Assembly (NCBI GenBank): GCA_039586815.1
Contig: JBDHJR010000002.1
Span: 62,001 to 126,000, forward strand
DNA from: WVYX01 sp039586815
GTDB lineage: Bacteria; Gemmatimonadota; Gemmatimonadetes; Gemmatimonadales; GWC2-71-9
Direction: 5' to 3'
DNA: 64,000 nucleotides
A program made the translations under genes and the position numbers. Shown here piece after piece: positions 1 through 8,597 of the stretch (position 1 is the first letter of the stretch; each line of letters opens with the position of its first letter). The notes beneath the pieces were generated by a model. It searched no databases, was not told the DNA's origin, and saw only the letters and a list, made by a program, of their open reading frames with translations.

Positions 1-107
1 AACGCGGCTGGAGCCTGGTGCTGATGGTAGTGGCGTTCTACCTGATTCGGGATCTCGTGCTCTACGTGGCGATTCCGCTAGCGGTCGTAATGGGCCTATC
101 GCGCTAG
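1..107 (+). CDS. C-terminal end of a small membrane protein (partial)
   Basis: An open frame enters from the left edge and stops at TAG (105-107). The visible 34 residues are mostly hydrophobic (LVLMVVAFYLIRDLVLYVAI followed by more hydrophobic residues), consistent with one or two transmembrane segments close to the C terminus and a short basic tail. The family cannot be named from this fragment. The next gene begins 17 bases downstream on the same strand, so the two may be co-transcribed. Confidence 0.55.
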   Translation, partial: RGWSLVLMVVAFYLIRDLVLYVAIPLAVVMGLSR

Positions 108-124
108 GGGTGGAGGTCGGAGCC

Positions 125-487
125 ATGACGGCGAAGAAGTGGGCGCGGGTCAAGCAGAACGGAGCGCACGGGCTGCGCCGCGGGGCGTGGTACCCCGTGG
201 TGAACGACAAGAAGCAGGACCTCGTGATCGTGGACGTCAACAAGAAGAACGTGCCGGTCTCCAGGGGTCTGGTCGAGCTGAGGGAGGACCCCCCGGCCCG
301 GTGGAGCGTGGTCGCTTGGGACGCGGCCGATCGAGGATCCCGGCGGGCCAGTGAGTCCCGCTACGGCCTGATCTACGGCGTGTGCCCCGATTGCCGCTCG
401 CGATTGACCCTCGAGGAGGGGATGGACAGCGCCACCTGCAAGGAGTGCGGGGGCGAGTTCGAGGTGGACTGGGACCAGCTGTGCTAG
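125..487 (+). CDS. Small zinc-ribbon protein of unknown function
   Basis: A 120-residue protein. I chose ATG 125 over the in-frame GTG at 110 because GGAGG (112-116) lies eight bases before it. The N-terminal two thirds is basic with short beta-like stretches (LVIVDV, VVAWDA). The C terminus has a CPDC ... CKEC pair, a classic four-cysteine zinc ribbon, followed by an acidic tail. No signal peptide is visible, so it is probably cytoplasmic. The ribbon suggests nucleic acid or protein binding, but nothing identifies a partner. A terminator-like hairpin follows directly. Confidence 0.7.
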   Translation: MTAKKWARVKQNGAHGLRRGAWYPVVNDKKQDLVIVDVNKKNVPVSRGLVELREDPPARWSVVAWDAADRGSRRASESRYGLIYGVCPDCRSRLTLEEGMDSATCKECGGEFEVDWDQLC

Positions 488-511
488 AGGTGGTGCCGGC
501 GTAGACCGCGA

Positions 512-550
512 GACGGCGCCGCGGGAGAGACCCGTGGCGTCTTTTTCTTT
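512..550 (+). terminator. Intrinsic terminator after the zinc-ribbon gene
   Basis: A GC-rich stem (GACGGCGCCGCGGG, then CCCGTGGCGTC) with an AGAGA loop is followed by a T-rich run (CTTTTTCTTT). It sits 25 bases after the stop codon and just before the DUF819 gene, separating the two transcription units. Confidence 0.7.
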
Positions 551-559
551 GTTGGGGGG

Positions 560-1732
560 ATGATGGAACCACAGCCGCTATTCGACGATCTCGTCGGCGT
601 GATGACCGTGATCATCATGATCCCGGTCTTTTTCCTGTGGCTGGAGCGCAAGACCCGCTGGAAGGTCTTCGACTTCATGCCTGCCATCATCTGGATCTTC
701 ATAACGCCGATCTTCCTGTCCAACCTCAACGTCATCCCGCGCTCCAGCGAGATATACACGACGTTCCGCTCCTTCGCGGTGCCGCTGTTCATCGTGCTCA
801 TGCTGCTGGACATCAACATCCGCCAGGCCATGCGCGTGGCGTGGCGCGGCGCGGCAGTGATGGTGTTGGGAGCGTTCGGAATTGTGATCGGCGCGGTGAT
901 CTCGTTCTTCATGTTCCGCAGCGGGCTCCCGGAGGGCACCTGGATGGGCTACGGCGCCCTGGCGGGGAGTTGGATCGGCGGCACCGGAAACCTGGCCGCG
1001 GTAGCCGACTCACTCAACACGCCGGGCGAGATGGTCGGCATGGTAGTGCTGGTGGACAACCTGGTCTACATCTTCTACTTCCCCCTGATTCTCTCCTGCA
1101 AGCGGTGGGCCAAGCAGTTCAATCGGTTCAGCAGGGTGCCCCCGGAGGCGGAAGCGCACTTCACCGATGCGGCCCAGCAGGTCGAGAAGAAGAGTCACGA
1201 GGTGCACTTCCGCGACGCGCTGACGCTGTTGGGGTGGGGCTTCGTGGCTCTTTCGGCTGCGACGGCACTGTCGTTCGTCATCCCGGAGGTGCCACCGGTG
1301 TTCACGCAGCGTACCTGGGCGATCCTGCTGGTGACCACTATCGGTATCGGCCTCTCCGCCACCAAGCTCAAGGAAGTGCCGGGCACCGAGCCGCTCTCGA
1401 TGACCTTCGTGTACATCTACATGACGATGATGGGTGCCCAGGCGGACCTGAGGAGCCTGGGCGGCGCGCAGTGGTTCATCATCGCCGGCTTCATCTGTAT
1501 CACCGTCCATCTGCTGTTCATCGTGGCCGGCGCGCGCCTGTTCCGCATCGACGTGAGCATGGCGGCCGTCTCGAGCGTGGCGGCCGTAGGCGGTGCGGCC
1601 TCGGCACCGGTGGCCGCTGGGTTCCACCGTGAAGAGCTGGTGCCGGTGTCCATCATGCTGGCGCTGATCGGGTATGCGCTGGGGAACTACCTGGGGGTGG
1701 CCACGGCGTATCTGTGTCAGCTCTTGGTGTGA
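560..1732 (+). CDS. DUF819 family membrane protein
   Basis: A 390-residue polytopic membrane protein with about ten hydrophobic helices and a hydrophilic central loop (about residues 185-220). Features typical of the DUF819 (YjcL-like) family are the glycine-rich GSWIGGTGNLAAVAD stretch near residue 140 and the late VAAVGGAASAPVAAG segment; such paired small-residue motifs recall anion symporter folds. The transported substrate is unknown for the family. ATG 560 and ATG 563 are both possible; the G-run at 554-559 favours the second. It stands alone between two terminators, so it is probably a single-gene unit. Confidence 0.85.
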   Translation: MMEPQPLFDDLVGVMTVIIMIPVFFLWLERKTRWKVFDFMPAIIWIFITPIFLSNLNVIPRSSEIYTTFRSFAVPLFIVLMLLDINIRQAMRVAWRGAAVMVLGAFGIVIGAVISFFMFRSGLPEGTWMGYGALAGSWIGGTGNLAAVADSLNTPGEMVGMVVLVDNLVYIFYFPLILSCKRWAKQFNRFSRVPPEAEAHFTDAAQQVEKKSHEVHFRDALTLLGWGFVALSAATALSFVIPEVPPVFTQRTWAILLVTTIGIGLSATKLKEVPGTEPLSMTFVYIYMTMMGAQADLRSLGGAQWFIIAGFICITVHLLFIVAGARLFRIDVSMAAVSSVAAVGGAASAPVAAGFHREELVPVSIMLALIGYALGNYLGVATAYLCQLLV

Positions 1733-1754
1733 AGCCCAAGCAACGGCGACGCTG

Positions 1755-1797
1755 AAGACGGCGCCCCGGGGACGGTCCCTCGGGGCGCCTTTCGTCT
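1755..1797 (+). terminator. Intrinsic terminator after the DUF819 gene
   Basis: A long stem, GGCGCCCCGGGG (from 1760) against CCCTCGGGGCGCC, with a short ACGGT loop, is followed by TTTCGTCT. The outer AGACG/CGTCT bases extend the pairing. It resembles the terminator at 512 in sequence style and isolates ispG from the upstream gene. Confidence 0.75.
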
Positions 1798-1809
1798 ATA
1801 TTTCGGCCC

Positions 1810-3042
1810 ATGCCTCCCCTCACCCGCCGCACGACGGTCACCAGCTGGATCGGTGACGTACCGGTAGGTTCGTGCCACCCGATCGTCGTCCAGTCGATGA
1901 CCAACACCGACACGGCCGACGTGGACGCGACCGTGCAACAGGTAGCGGCGTTGGCCCTGGCCGGCAGCGAGCTGGTGCGCGTCACGGTGAACAACGAGCC
2001 GGCGGCCCGCGCCGTGCCCGAGATCGTGGCGCGACTGGCCGACCAGGGCGTCACCGTGCCCGTGATAGGGGATTTCCACTACAACGGCCACATCCTGCTG
2101 CCCAAGTACTCCGAGATGGCCGCGGCGCTCGCCAAGTATCGCATCAACCCGGGCAACGTGGGTGCGAGGCGGCGTGACGAGCACTTCAAGACGATCCTGG
2201 AGGTGGCGCTCGCCCACGACAAGCCGGTGCGCATCGGGGTGAATTGGGGCTCGCTCGACCAGAACCTGCTCACCGAGCTGATGGACGAGAACGCGGGGCT
2301 GGCCGAGCCGCTCGACGCGCGCGAGGTCACGCTCAACGCGATGGTCGAGAGCGCCATGCGCTCGGCTGCGTTCGCGGAGGAGACGGGACTGGCGCACGAC
2401 CGCATCATCCTCTCGGTCAAGATGTCGCAGGTGCAGGACCTGGCGGACGTGTACCGCAAGCTGGCGCCGCTGTCGGACTATCCGCTGCACCTCGGGCTCA
2501 CCGAGGCCGGAATGGGCGCCAAGGGGATCGTGGGCAGCGCCGCCGGGTTGGCGCTGCTGCTGCAGCAGGGCATCGGCGACACGATCCGGGTGTCGCTCAC
2601 GCCCGAGCCCGGCGGGGATCGCACGGAGGAAGTGCGCATCGCGCAGCAGATCCTCCAGGCAATGGAGCTCAGGAGCTTCCTGCCCCAGGTCACCGCCTGC
2701 CCCGGCTGCGGCCGCACCACGAGCACGTTCTTCCAGGAGATGGCCGACCAGATCCAGAGCTACCTGCGGGACCAGATGCCCGTCTGGAAGGCGCAACACC
2801 CCGGAGTGGAAGAGATGCGGGTGGCCGTCATGGGCTGCGTGGTGAACGGCCCCGGCGAATCCAAGCACGCCAACATCGGCATCTCCCTGCCCGGTACGTC
2901 CGAGGAGCCCAAGGCACCGGTCTACGTTGACGGCCGGCTCAGGATCACCCTCAAGGGCGAGCGCATCGTCGAGGAGTTCCTCGACATCCTCAACGAATAC
3001 GTGGCGCAGAGCTACGCCGCACCCGTCGAGGCCGGGCCGTAG
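1810..3042 (+). CDS. ispG: 4-hydroxy-3-methylbut-2-enyl diphosphate synthase (IspG/GcpE)
   Basis: The penultimate step of the MEP isoprenoid pathway: reductive conversion of 2-C-methyl-D-erythritol 2,4-cyclodiphosphate to HMBPP using a [4Fe-4S] cluster. The 410-residue length fits the two-domain bacterial form. The N-terminal TIM-barrel domain begins with the substrate-binding VQSMTNTDTADV stretch. The C-terminal domain carries the cluster ligands C297 and C300 (CPGCGRTT) and C343 (GCVVNGPGE), with the conserved E350 as the fourth ligand. No Shine-Dalgarno sequence is evident before ATG 1810, so it may be expressed from a very short leader. No other MEP genes are adjacent. Confidence 0.97.
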   Translation: MPPLTRRTTVTSWIGDVPVGSCHPIVVQSMTNTDTADVDATVQQVAALALAGSELVRVTVNNEPAARAVPEIVARLADQGVTVPVIGDFHYNGHILLPKYSEMAAALAKYRINPGNVGARRRDEHFKTILEVALAHDKPVRIGVNWGSLDQNLLTELMDENAGLAEPLDAREVTLNAMVESAMRSAAFAEETGLAHDRIILSVKMSQVQDLADVYRKLAPLSDYPLHLGLTEAGMGAKGIVGSAAGLALLLQQGIGDTIRVSLTPEPGGDRTEEVRIAQQILQAMELRSFLPQVTACPGCGRTTSTFFQEMADQIQSYLRDQMPVWKAQHPGVEEMRVAVMGCVVNGPGESKHANIGISLPGTSEEPKAPVYVDGRLRITLKGERIVEEFLDILNEYVAQSYAAPVEAGP

Positions 3043-3141
3043 CAACGGCGCTCCCCCTCACGATTCACGGATTCCACATGCATGTTGATAACCGGCGTGG
3101 ATGCGCTGTGGATGTGCTGTGGACGCAATGTGGGAGGAGCG

Positions 3142-3903
3142 GTGACCAGCGAGTGTGAGGCGGCGGTCGACCTGCTGCGGTCGGCCGGCAGGGTGGTGGC
3201 GCTCACCGGCGCCGGGATGTCGCAGGAGTCCGGGGTACCCACCTTTCGGGATGCGCTGACCGGCCTGTGGTCACGCTACGACCCGATGGAGCTGGCCACC
3301 CCCGAGGCCTTCCGCCGCAATCCGGCTCGCGTGTTCGGCTGGTACCTCTCCCGCTGGCGCCGGGTCCGGGAGGTGGACCCGCACGCAGGGCACCGGGCGC
3401 TCGCGCAGCTGGAGGGCGCGTTCGACGAGTTCGTGGTCGTGACGCAGAACGTCGACGGCATGCACCGCCGCGCGGGCAGTCGCGAGATCATAGAGCTGCA
3501 CGGCTCGCTCGAGGCTTTTCGCTGCGCCGGCGGGCATCCTTACGACATCGGCGGGATCGAGGAGCTCGCCCCGAGCGAGGACCAGGAGGTCGAGCCGCCG
3601 GCGTGCGACACGTGCGGTGCCCCGATCCGTCCCGATGTCGTGTGGTTCGGCGAGAGTCTGCCGCCCGGCGCGGTGGAGCGCGCCTGGCACCTGGTGCAGC
3701 AGAGCGACGTGGTCCTGGTGATCGGCACGTCGTCGGTGGTCTACCCGGCCGCCGAGCTGCCCAACGTAGCCCTGGCAGCCGGTGCCGGCGTGATCGAGAT
3801 TAACCCTCAGGAGACACCGCTCACGCAGCGGGCAACGCTCGCCTGGCATGCCACGGCGGCCGCAGCGCTGCCCGCCCTGGCCGATGCCCTGGGAGTCCGG
3901 TGA
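3142..3903 (+). CDS. NAD-dependent protein deacylase, Sir2 (sirtuin) family
   Basis: Removes acyl groups from lysine side chains using NAD+, releasing nicotinamide. I chose GTG 3142 because GGAGGAG (3134-3140) precedes it; an upstream in-frame ATG at 3082 would add a tail lacking family similarity. Sirtuin motifs are present: GAGMSQESGVPTFR (NAD binding), TQNVDGMH and ELHGS with the catalytic histidine, then VVWFGESLP and GTSSVVYPAAELP. The zinc module is odd: the second pair is CDTC, but the first is CAGGH, so one expected cysteine is missing. The gene ends eight bases before pyk, suggesting co-transcription. Confidence 0.92.
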   Translation: MTSECEAAVDLLRSAGRVVALTGAGMSQESGVPTFRDALTGLWSRYDPMELATPEAFRRNPARVFGWYLSRWRRVREVDPHAGHRALAQLEGAFDEFVVVTQNVDGMHRRAGSREIIELHGSLEAFRCAGGHPYDIGGIEELAPSEDQEVEPPACDTCGAPIRPDVVWFGESLPPGAVERAWHLVQQSDVVLVIGTSSVVYPAAELPNVALAAGAGVIEINPQETPLTQRATLAWHATAAAALPALADALGVR

Positions 3904-3910
3904 CCGACGT

Positions 3911-5341
3911 ATGACCGAAGCCCTCCGATTCCGCCGCACAAAGATCGTGGCCACGCTCGGCCCCGCCTGCGCCGACGAGCCGGTGCTCAGCGATCTCCTG
4001 GAGGCCGGTGTGGACGTGGTGCGCATCAACAGTTCGCACGGCGACCCGTCCACCTGGAGCGAGTGGATGGGCCGGGTGCGGCAGGTCTCCGACCGGCTGG
4101 AGCGGCACGTGGGGGTGCTGGTGGATCTGCAGGGTCCGCGCATCCGGGTGGGCAAGCTGCCCCAGCCGGTGGAGCTGGCGCAGAACGCCGAAGTGGTGTT
4201 CGCGCCCCAGGGCGACGCGCGCACAGGGGAGATCCCCACCACGTACGACGCCCTGGCCGCCGATCTCCACCCCGAGGCGCGCATCCTCCTGGATGACGGG
4301 CTTCTCTCGGTGGACGTGACCCGCATCGAGGGCGATCGGGTGCACGGCGTGGTGCGCTATGGCGGCATGCTCAGGAGCAACAAGGGGATCAACCTGCCTG
4401 GTGTGGAGGTGAGCGCTCCCACCGTCACGGCGCGCGATCGCGAGAATCTGGAGATAGCTCTGGAGCACGGAGCGGACTTCATAGCGGTGTCGTTCGTGCG
4501 TCGAGCCGCCGACATCGAGGAAGTGCGGGCGCTGGTGCCTGCCGAGGTGGGCATCGTGGCCAAGATCGAGAAGCCGGAGGCGATCGAAGACCTCACCCGC
4601 ATTCTCGAGACCTCCGACGCGCTCATGGTGGCCCGCGGCGATCTCGGCGTGGAGCTGCGCTTCGAAGAGGTGCCGCTGATCCAGAAGCGGCTCATCCTTC
4701 GGGCCAACCGGCGGACTCGTCCCGTGATCACGGCGACCCAGATGCTGGAATCGATGGTGCAGACACCGCGGCCCACGCGGGCGGAGGCGTCCGACGTGGC
4801 CAACGCGATCCTGGACGGCACCGACGCGGTGATGCTCTCGGCCGAGACGGCGATCGGGCGGTATCCGGTGAAGGCGGTCAAGGCCATGGCGCGGATCATC
4901 GCGGAGATCGAGGGCCAGATTGACTCCGATGCGCTGCCGCGCAGGCGGCGCAGCGACGCTCCGGGTCCGTTGCATCCGCGCACCGCCGACGATGCCATCG
5001 CCTTCGCCACGGGCGTCGCCGCCGAGATGCTCCAGGTACCGCTCATCGTGTGCTTCACCAAGAGCGGGTTCACGGCGCGGAAGATCGCTGCCAACAGGCC
5101 CGTGACGCCCATCCTGGGGCTCTCGACCGAGCAATCCACCTGCCGCTCTCTGGCCCTCGTGTGGGGCGTGGCTCCAGTGCTGGCCGACCACGCTCCCACC
5201 TACGAGGCGATGCTGGGGAGGGCGCGGGAGCAGCTGCTGGACCGCGGGCTGGTCGAGCCGGGCGACCGAATCGTGGTGACGGCCGGCGTGCCGTTCGACG
5301 TCACCGGCACGACCAACCTCCTCAAGATCGAGACCATTTGA
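3911..5341 (+). CDS. pyk: Pyruvate kinase
   Basis: Final step of glycolysis: phosphoenolpyruvate plus ADP to pyruvate plus ATP. The 476 residues cover the A/B/C domains of the family. The N terminus (RRTKIVATLGPA) is the start of the barrel, followed by RINSSHGDPSTW, the catalytic-lysine region AKIEKPEAIEDL, the metal-binding MVARGDLGVEL and the TATQMLESM signature; the C-terminal domain follows from about residue 340. I chose ATG 3911 because homology starts there; an upstream in-frame start at 3848 would overlap the sirtuin gene. Its stop overlaps the TTG start of the next gene (TTGA), indicating translational coupling. Confidence 0.97.
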   Translation: MTEALRFRRTKIVATLGPACADEPVLSDLLEAGVDVVRINSSHGDPSTWSEWMGRVRQVSDRLERHVGVLVDLQGPRIRVGKLPQPVELAQNAEVVFAPQGDARTGEIPTTYDALAADLHPEARILLDDGLLSVDVTRIEGDRVHGVVRYGGMLRSNKGINLPGVEVSAPTVTARDRENLEIALEHGADFIAVSFVRRAADIEEVRALVPAEVGIVAKIEKPEAIEDLTRILETSDALMVARGDLGVELRFEEVPLIQKRLILRANRRTRPVITATQMLESMVQTPRPTRAEASDVANAILDGTDAVMLSAETAIGRYPVKAVKAMARIIAEIEGQIDSDALPRRRRSDAPGPLHPRTADDAIAFATGVAAEMLQVPLIVCFTKSGFTARKIAANRPVTPILGLSTEQSTCRSLALVWGVAPVLADHAPTYEAMLGRAREQLLDRGLVEPGDRIVVTAGVPFDVTGTTNLLKIETI

Positions 5342-6117
5342 ACGGTCGGCTCGTGGTACTCGGATCGGGGACGTCGTTCGGGGTCCCCGTGATCGGGTGT
5401 GACTGTCCGGTCTGCACGTCGCAAGATCCGCGCGATAGCCGCACCCGTACGGCGGCGCTGGTCGAGCTGGACGGGGGGCCGAGGCTGCTGATAGACACGC
5501 CGCCCGAGTTGAGGCTCCAGCTCACGCGCTGCGGAGCCGGCGGGGTGGATGCGGTGCTGTACACTCACGAGCACGCCGACCACGTGCACGGGATAGACGA
5601 CTTGCGGGCGCTTTCCGTGCGGCGGGGGCGGCTGCCCGTATACGGGCCGTCGGAGACGATCGAGCTGCTGGAGCTGCGGTTTCCCTACATCTTCGACGCC
5701 ACGGTGGCGCCGCCACCCGGCAGCAGCAAGCCCGAGCTGGTGGCCCAGGCGATCGAGCCCTACGAGGAGGTCGTGGTTGCCGGCGTTCCCGTGCTACCGG
5801 TCGAAGCCGACCACGGTGGCACGCGCGTGTTCGGCTACCGCATCGGGCCGGTCGCCTATCTGACCGACGCCAAGGCGCTGCCACAGGAGACCGTGCGGCG
5901 GCTGGAGGGTGTTGAGGTGCTGGTGTTGAATGCGCTGTTCGAGAAGCCGCATCCTACGCACCTGTCCATCCCCGAGGCCGTGGAGGTATCCCGAGCCATA
6001 GGCGCGCGCCGGACCTTCCTCACGCACCTGACGCACCGGCACTCTCACGCGCAGCTCGAGGAGCGTCTCCCCGAGGGCGTGTCGCCCGCCTACGACGGGC
6101 TGGAAGTAGGCTTTTGA
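5338..6117 (+). CDS. MBL-fold metallo-hydrolase, PhnP-like
   Basis: A 259-residue metallo-beta-lactamase-fold protein. The first 30 residues (VVLGSGTSFGVPVIGC, then CDCPVC) match PhnP-like phosphodiesterases, where the cysteines form a structural zinc site. The dinuclear metal motif is THEHADHVHGIDD. Later metal ligands are in EADHGG, TDAK and LTHLTHRHS. The likely reaction is phosphodiester hydrolysis; the substrate is not evident and no phn operon is nearby. The start is taken as TTG 5338, which overlaps the pyk stop; GTG 5350 or 5353 are alternatives. The -35 box of the next promoter lies over its stop codon. Confidence 0.88.
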   Translation: MNGRLVVLGSGTSFGVPVIGCDCPVCTSQDPRDSRTRTAALVELDGGPRLLIDTPPELRLQLTRCGAGGVDAVLYTHEHADHVHGIDDLRALSVRRGRLPVYGPSETIELLELRFPYIFDATVAPPPGSSKPELVAQAIEPYEEVVVAGVPVLPVEADHGGTRVFGYRIGPVAYLTDAKALPQETVRRLEGVEVLVLNALFEKPHPTHLSIPEAVEVSRAIGARRTFLTHLTHRHSHAQLEERLPEGVSPAYDGLEVGF

Positions 6118-6142
6118 CGGCCTTTCAGGGGCGTGGTAGTAT
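6114..6142 (+). promoter_or_regulatory. Sigma-70-like promoter for the YtxH gene
   Basis: TTGACG (6114-6119) and TAGTAT (6137-6142) are separated by 17 bases, close to the vegetative consensus. The predicted transcription start near 6149 leaves a leader of about 25 bases with a GGAGG before the YtxH start. Confidence 0.6.
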
Positions 6143-6172
6143 TCAGTTGGGGTAACGAAGTACCACGGAGGC

Positions 6173-6598
6173 ATGATGCCACACGTTCGCGAAGACAAAC
6201 CCGTCATAATCGTAGAGCGGTCGAGCGGCGGGCTCGGCGGGTTCCTGATCGGGCTGCTGATGGGGGCGGGGGCGGCACTGCTGTTCGCCCCGCAGAGCGG
6301 CGAGGAGACGCGCCGGGTGCTCAAGGACCGTAGCCGCCAGCTGCGCGACGATGCACAGGCGAAGGCCGAGGAGTGGCGCGAGCAGGTGGAGGAAGGATAC
6401 GGCCGCGCGCGTGACCGTATCGACGACGGCGTCCAGGCTGCGCGGCGCGGCCTGAGGGAAACGCGCGACGGCGCGCAGGATGCCCTGGATGCGGGCAAGG
6501 CCGCGGTGCACTCCGCGCGGGACGAGCTGGAGCGCAGGCTCGCCGAGTCACGCTCGCGCGGCAAGGGCAGTTCCGCCGACGACGAGGCGGCGGAGTAG
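6173..6598 (+). CDS. YtxH domain-containing protein
   Basis: A 141-residue protein with a glycine-rich transmembrane segment near the N terminus (GGLGGFLIGLLMGAGAALLF) followed by APQSGEETR, the signature of YtxH proteins. The remainder is a long, highly charged amphipathic helix (repeated EEWREQVEEGY, ARDRIDDGVQAAR), probably coiled coil. Family members are often stress-linked and membrane anchored, but the molecular role is not established. GGAGG ends one base before ATG 6173, so ATG 6176 may be the true start. It has its own promoter and is followed by a YihY-family gene. Confidence 0.85.
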   Translation: MMPHVREDKPVIIVERSSGGLGGFLIGLLMGAGAALLFAPQSGEETRRVLKDRSRQLRDDAQAKAEEWREQVEEGYGRARDRIDDGVQAARRGLRETRDGAQDALDAGKAAVHSARDELERRLAESRSRGKGSSADDEAAE

Positions 6599-6616
6599 GC
6601 GCACCGCGCTACCCGC

Positions 6617-7474
6617 GTGCCAGCACCGCGACGTCGGGGGTGGGCCTTCTCCCCCTTCGGCTTTACGCGCCGGGTGTTCGTCGGCGCGTATGATGACCAG
6701 ATACTCTTTCTCGGGAGCGCCCTGACGTTCGACGCGCTGCTCGCGGCGCTCCCATTCGCCCTCCTTCTTCTCGCAGCATTCGGTTACTTCGTCCACTCGG
6801 GCGACGACGCCATGGCCGACGTCCTGCGCGTGCTGGATCAGATCCTGCCGCAGGGCACCGGACGCGAGGGGCCGCTGGAACGGGCCGAGGGCATCATCAC
6901 CGGGCTGGTGAACAGCAGGGCCGAGCTTACCATCTACGGTATCCCCCTCTTCCTCTGGTTCGCGACCCGTTTCTTCAGTGCCGTGCGGTCCTCGCTGAAC
7001 GAGATCTTCGACACGCCGGAGAATCGCTCCTACTTCGTGGGCAAGGGACTCGATTTCTTCCTGCTCATCGTGACGGTGGTGCTGCTGGTGGCCAACGCGT
7101 TGCTCACCGTCATCGTGGCCAACTACCCCTTCGTCGGGCGGTTCGTGGTCGGCATTTCGACGTACGTCGTGGGCATCGTGCTGTTTTATATCGTGTACAC
7201 CTTTGCGCCCACGCGCACCATGCGCTGGGACACTGCCGTGGTGGCCGCGGCCGTGGCCTCGCTCGGGTTCGAGATCGCCAAGAAGCTCTACAGCGTGTAC
7301 TTGACCCAGTTCACCACGATCGACCGCCTGGTCTCCAACGCCAACTTCATCGCCATCCTGCTGTTCGTGGTGTGGATCTACTTCATGGCCTGTGTGTTCC
7401 TCCTCGGGGGTGAGGTGGCCGAGACGTACGACCTGGCGCGGCGACAGCGAGAGCAGCGCGCCATTCTCGAGTGA
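6617..7474 (+). CDS. YihY/BrkB family membrane protein
   Basis: A 285-residue polytopic membrane protein with six hydrophobic helices, matching the UPF0761 (YihY, formerly called ribonuclease BN) family. Typical features are the early SALTFDALLAALPF helix, the FFSAVRSSLNEIFDTPE loop, and the C-terminal LFVVWIYFMACVFLLGGEVAE. The function is unestablished; the old RNase BN label for this family was an error. It starts at GTG 6617 without a clear ribosome site. It follows the YtxH gene by 18 bases and is likely co-transcribed with it. Confidence 0.88.
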   Translation: MPAPRRRGWAFSPFGFTRRVFVGAYDDQILFLGSALTFDALLAALPFALLLLAAFGYFVHSGDDAMADVLRVLDQILPQGTGREGPLERAEGIITGLVNSRAELTIYGIPLFLWFATRFFSAVRSSLNEIFDTPENRSYFVGKGLDFFLLIVTVVLLVANALLTVIVANYPFVGRFVVGISTYVVGIVLFYIVYTFAPTRTMRWDTAVVAAAVASLGFEIAKKLYSVYLTQFTTIDRLVSNANFIAILLFVVWIYFMACVFLLGGEVAETYDLARRQREQRAILE

Positions 7475-7501
7475 GCGCCACGCCGCAATCCGGGAGCCGC
7501 G

Positions 7502-8533
7502 ATGCCCGATGACCGCGTGATCGACCTGCGTAGCGATACCGTCACGCGCCCCTCGCACGAGATGCGAAGGCGCATGGCCGACGCCGAGGTGGGAGACGAC
7601 GTGCTCGACGGGGATCCCACGACGCGGACCCTGGAACAGCGCGTTGCGGATGTGTTGGGTCGTGAGGCCGCTGTCTTCTTCCCTTCGGGCGTGGGAGCGA
7701 ACCAGGCCGGGATCTGGCTCGACACGGAGCCCGGCACCGAGCTGATCGTGGAAGCCAACGCCCACCTGGTGCACTACGAGATCGCGGGCGTGGCGGCCCT
7801 GGCGGGCGTGCAGATCCGGCCCGTCACCACGCCCGACGGAGTGCTCACGCCGGAGCTGGTGCGCGAAGCGTGGCGCCCTGCTTCGCCCCACGTGCCGCGC
7901 ATCAGTGCCGTGGCCGCCGAGAACACCCACAATGCGGCGGGCGGCAAGGTGATGCCGCTCGAAGTGTGGGACGGGCTCGTTGCGCTGGCCGGCGAGAGGG
8001 GCGTGCCGCTGCACCTCGACGGCGCTCGGCTGTGGCACGCCGCGGCAGCTCTGGGTGTGACTCCCGCGCGCGCTGCGCGGGGGGCGAGCACTGTGATGGT
8101 CTGTCTCTCGAAGGGGCTGGGGTGTCCCGTGGGAAGCTGTCTCGCGGGGGACGAGGGGCTCATGGCCCGCGCCCGGGAAGTGCGCAAGCGACTCGGCGGC
8201 GCCATGCGGCAGTCGGGCATTATAGCGGCAGCCGGGCTGTACGCGCTGGAGCACAACCTGGAGCGGCTGGCGGAGGACCATGCGAACGCCAAGCTCCTGG
8301 CCGAGCGGCTCGCCGGACACGATGCCGTGCGGCCCCTCCCGCCCGACACCAACATCGTCATGCTCGATCTCGTGGGCAGTGACACTGCCGATACGGCGCT
8401 GCCCAAGCTGGCCGACGCCGGCGTGCTGCTGGTGCCGTTCGGGCCCACGCGGCTGCGGGCGGTAACGCACCTCGACGCGCCGCAGGAGGACGTCGCGCGT
8501 GCGGCGGACATCATTGCCGCCACGCTGCAGTAG
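7502..8533 (+). CDS. ltaE: Low-specificity threonine aldolase family protein
   Basis: A PLP-dependent enzyme of fold type I that cleaves L-threonine or allo-threonine to glycine and acetaldehyde. The 343 residues begin with the diagnostic VIDLRSDTVTRPS and continue with the AEVGDDVLDGDPTT motif. The PLP lysine is in VMVCLSKGLGCPVGS, and HLDGARLWHAA contains the PLP-contacting aspartate. Length and motif order are normal for the family. The gene lies 27 bases after the YihY gene on the same strand; no pathway partner is adjacent. The true substrate preference cannot be read from sequence. Confidence 0.93.
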   Translation: MPDDRVIDLRSDTVTRPSHEMRRRMADAEVGDDVLDGDPTTRTLEQRVADVLGREAAVFFPSGVGANQAGIWLDTEPGTELIVEANAHLVHYEIAGVAALAGVQIRPVTTPDGVLTPELVREAWRPASPHVPRISAVAAENTHNAAGGKVMPLEVWDGLVALAGERGVPLHLDGARLWHAAAALGVTPARAARGASTVMVCLSKGLGCPVGSCLAGDEGLMARAREVRKRLGGAMRQSGIIAAAGLYALEHNLERLAEDHANAKLLAERLAGHDAVRPLPPDTNIVMLDLVGSDTADTALPKLADAGVLLVPFGPTRLRAVTHLDAPQEDVARAADIIAATLQ

Positions 8534-8597
8534 CCTGATGGTCAACGGCGTATTGCCGGGGAGGCAGATCGGTGCGTAATTGGGGCGGAGCGCAACC

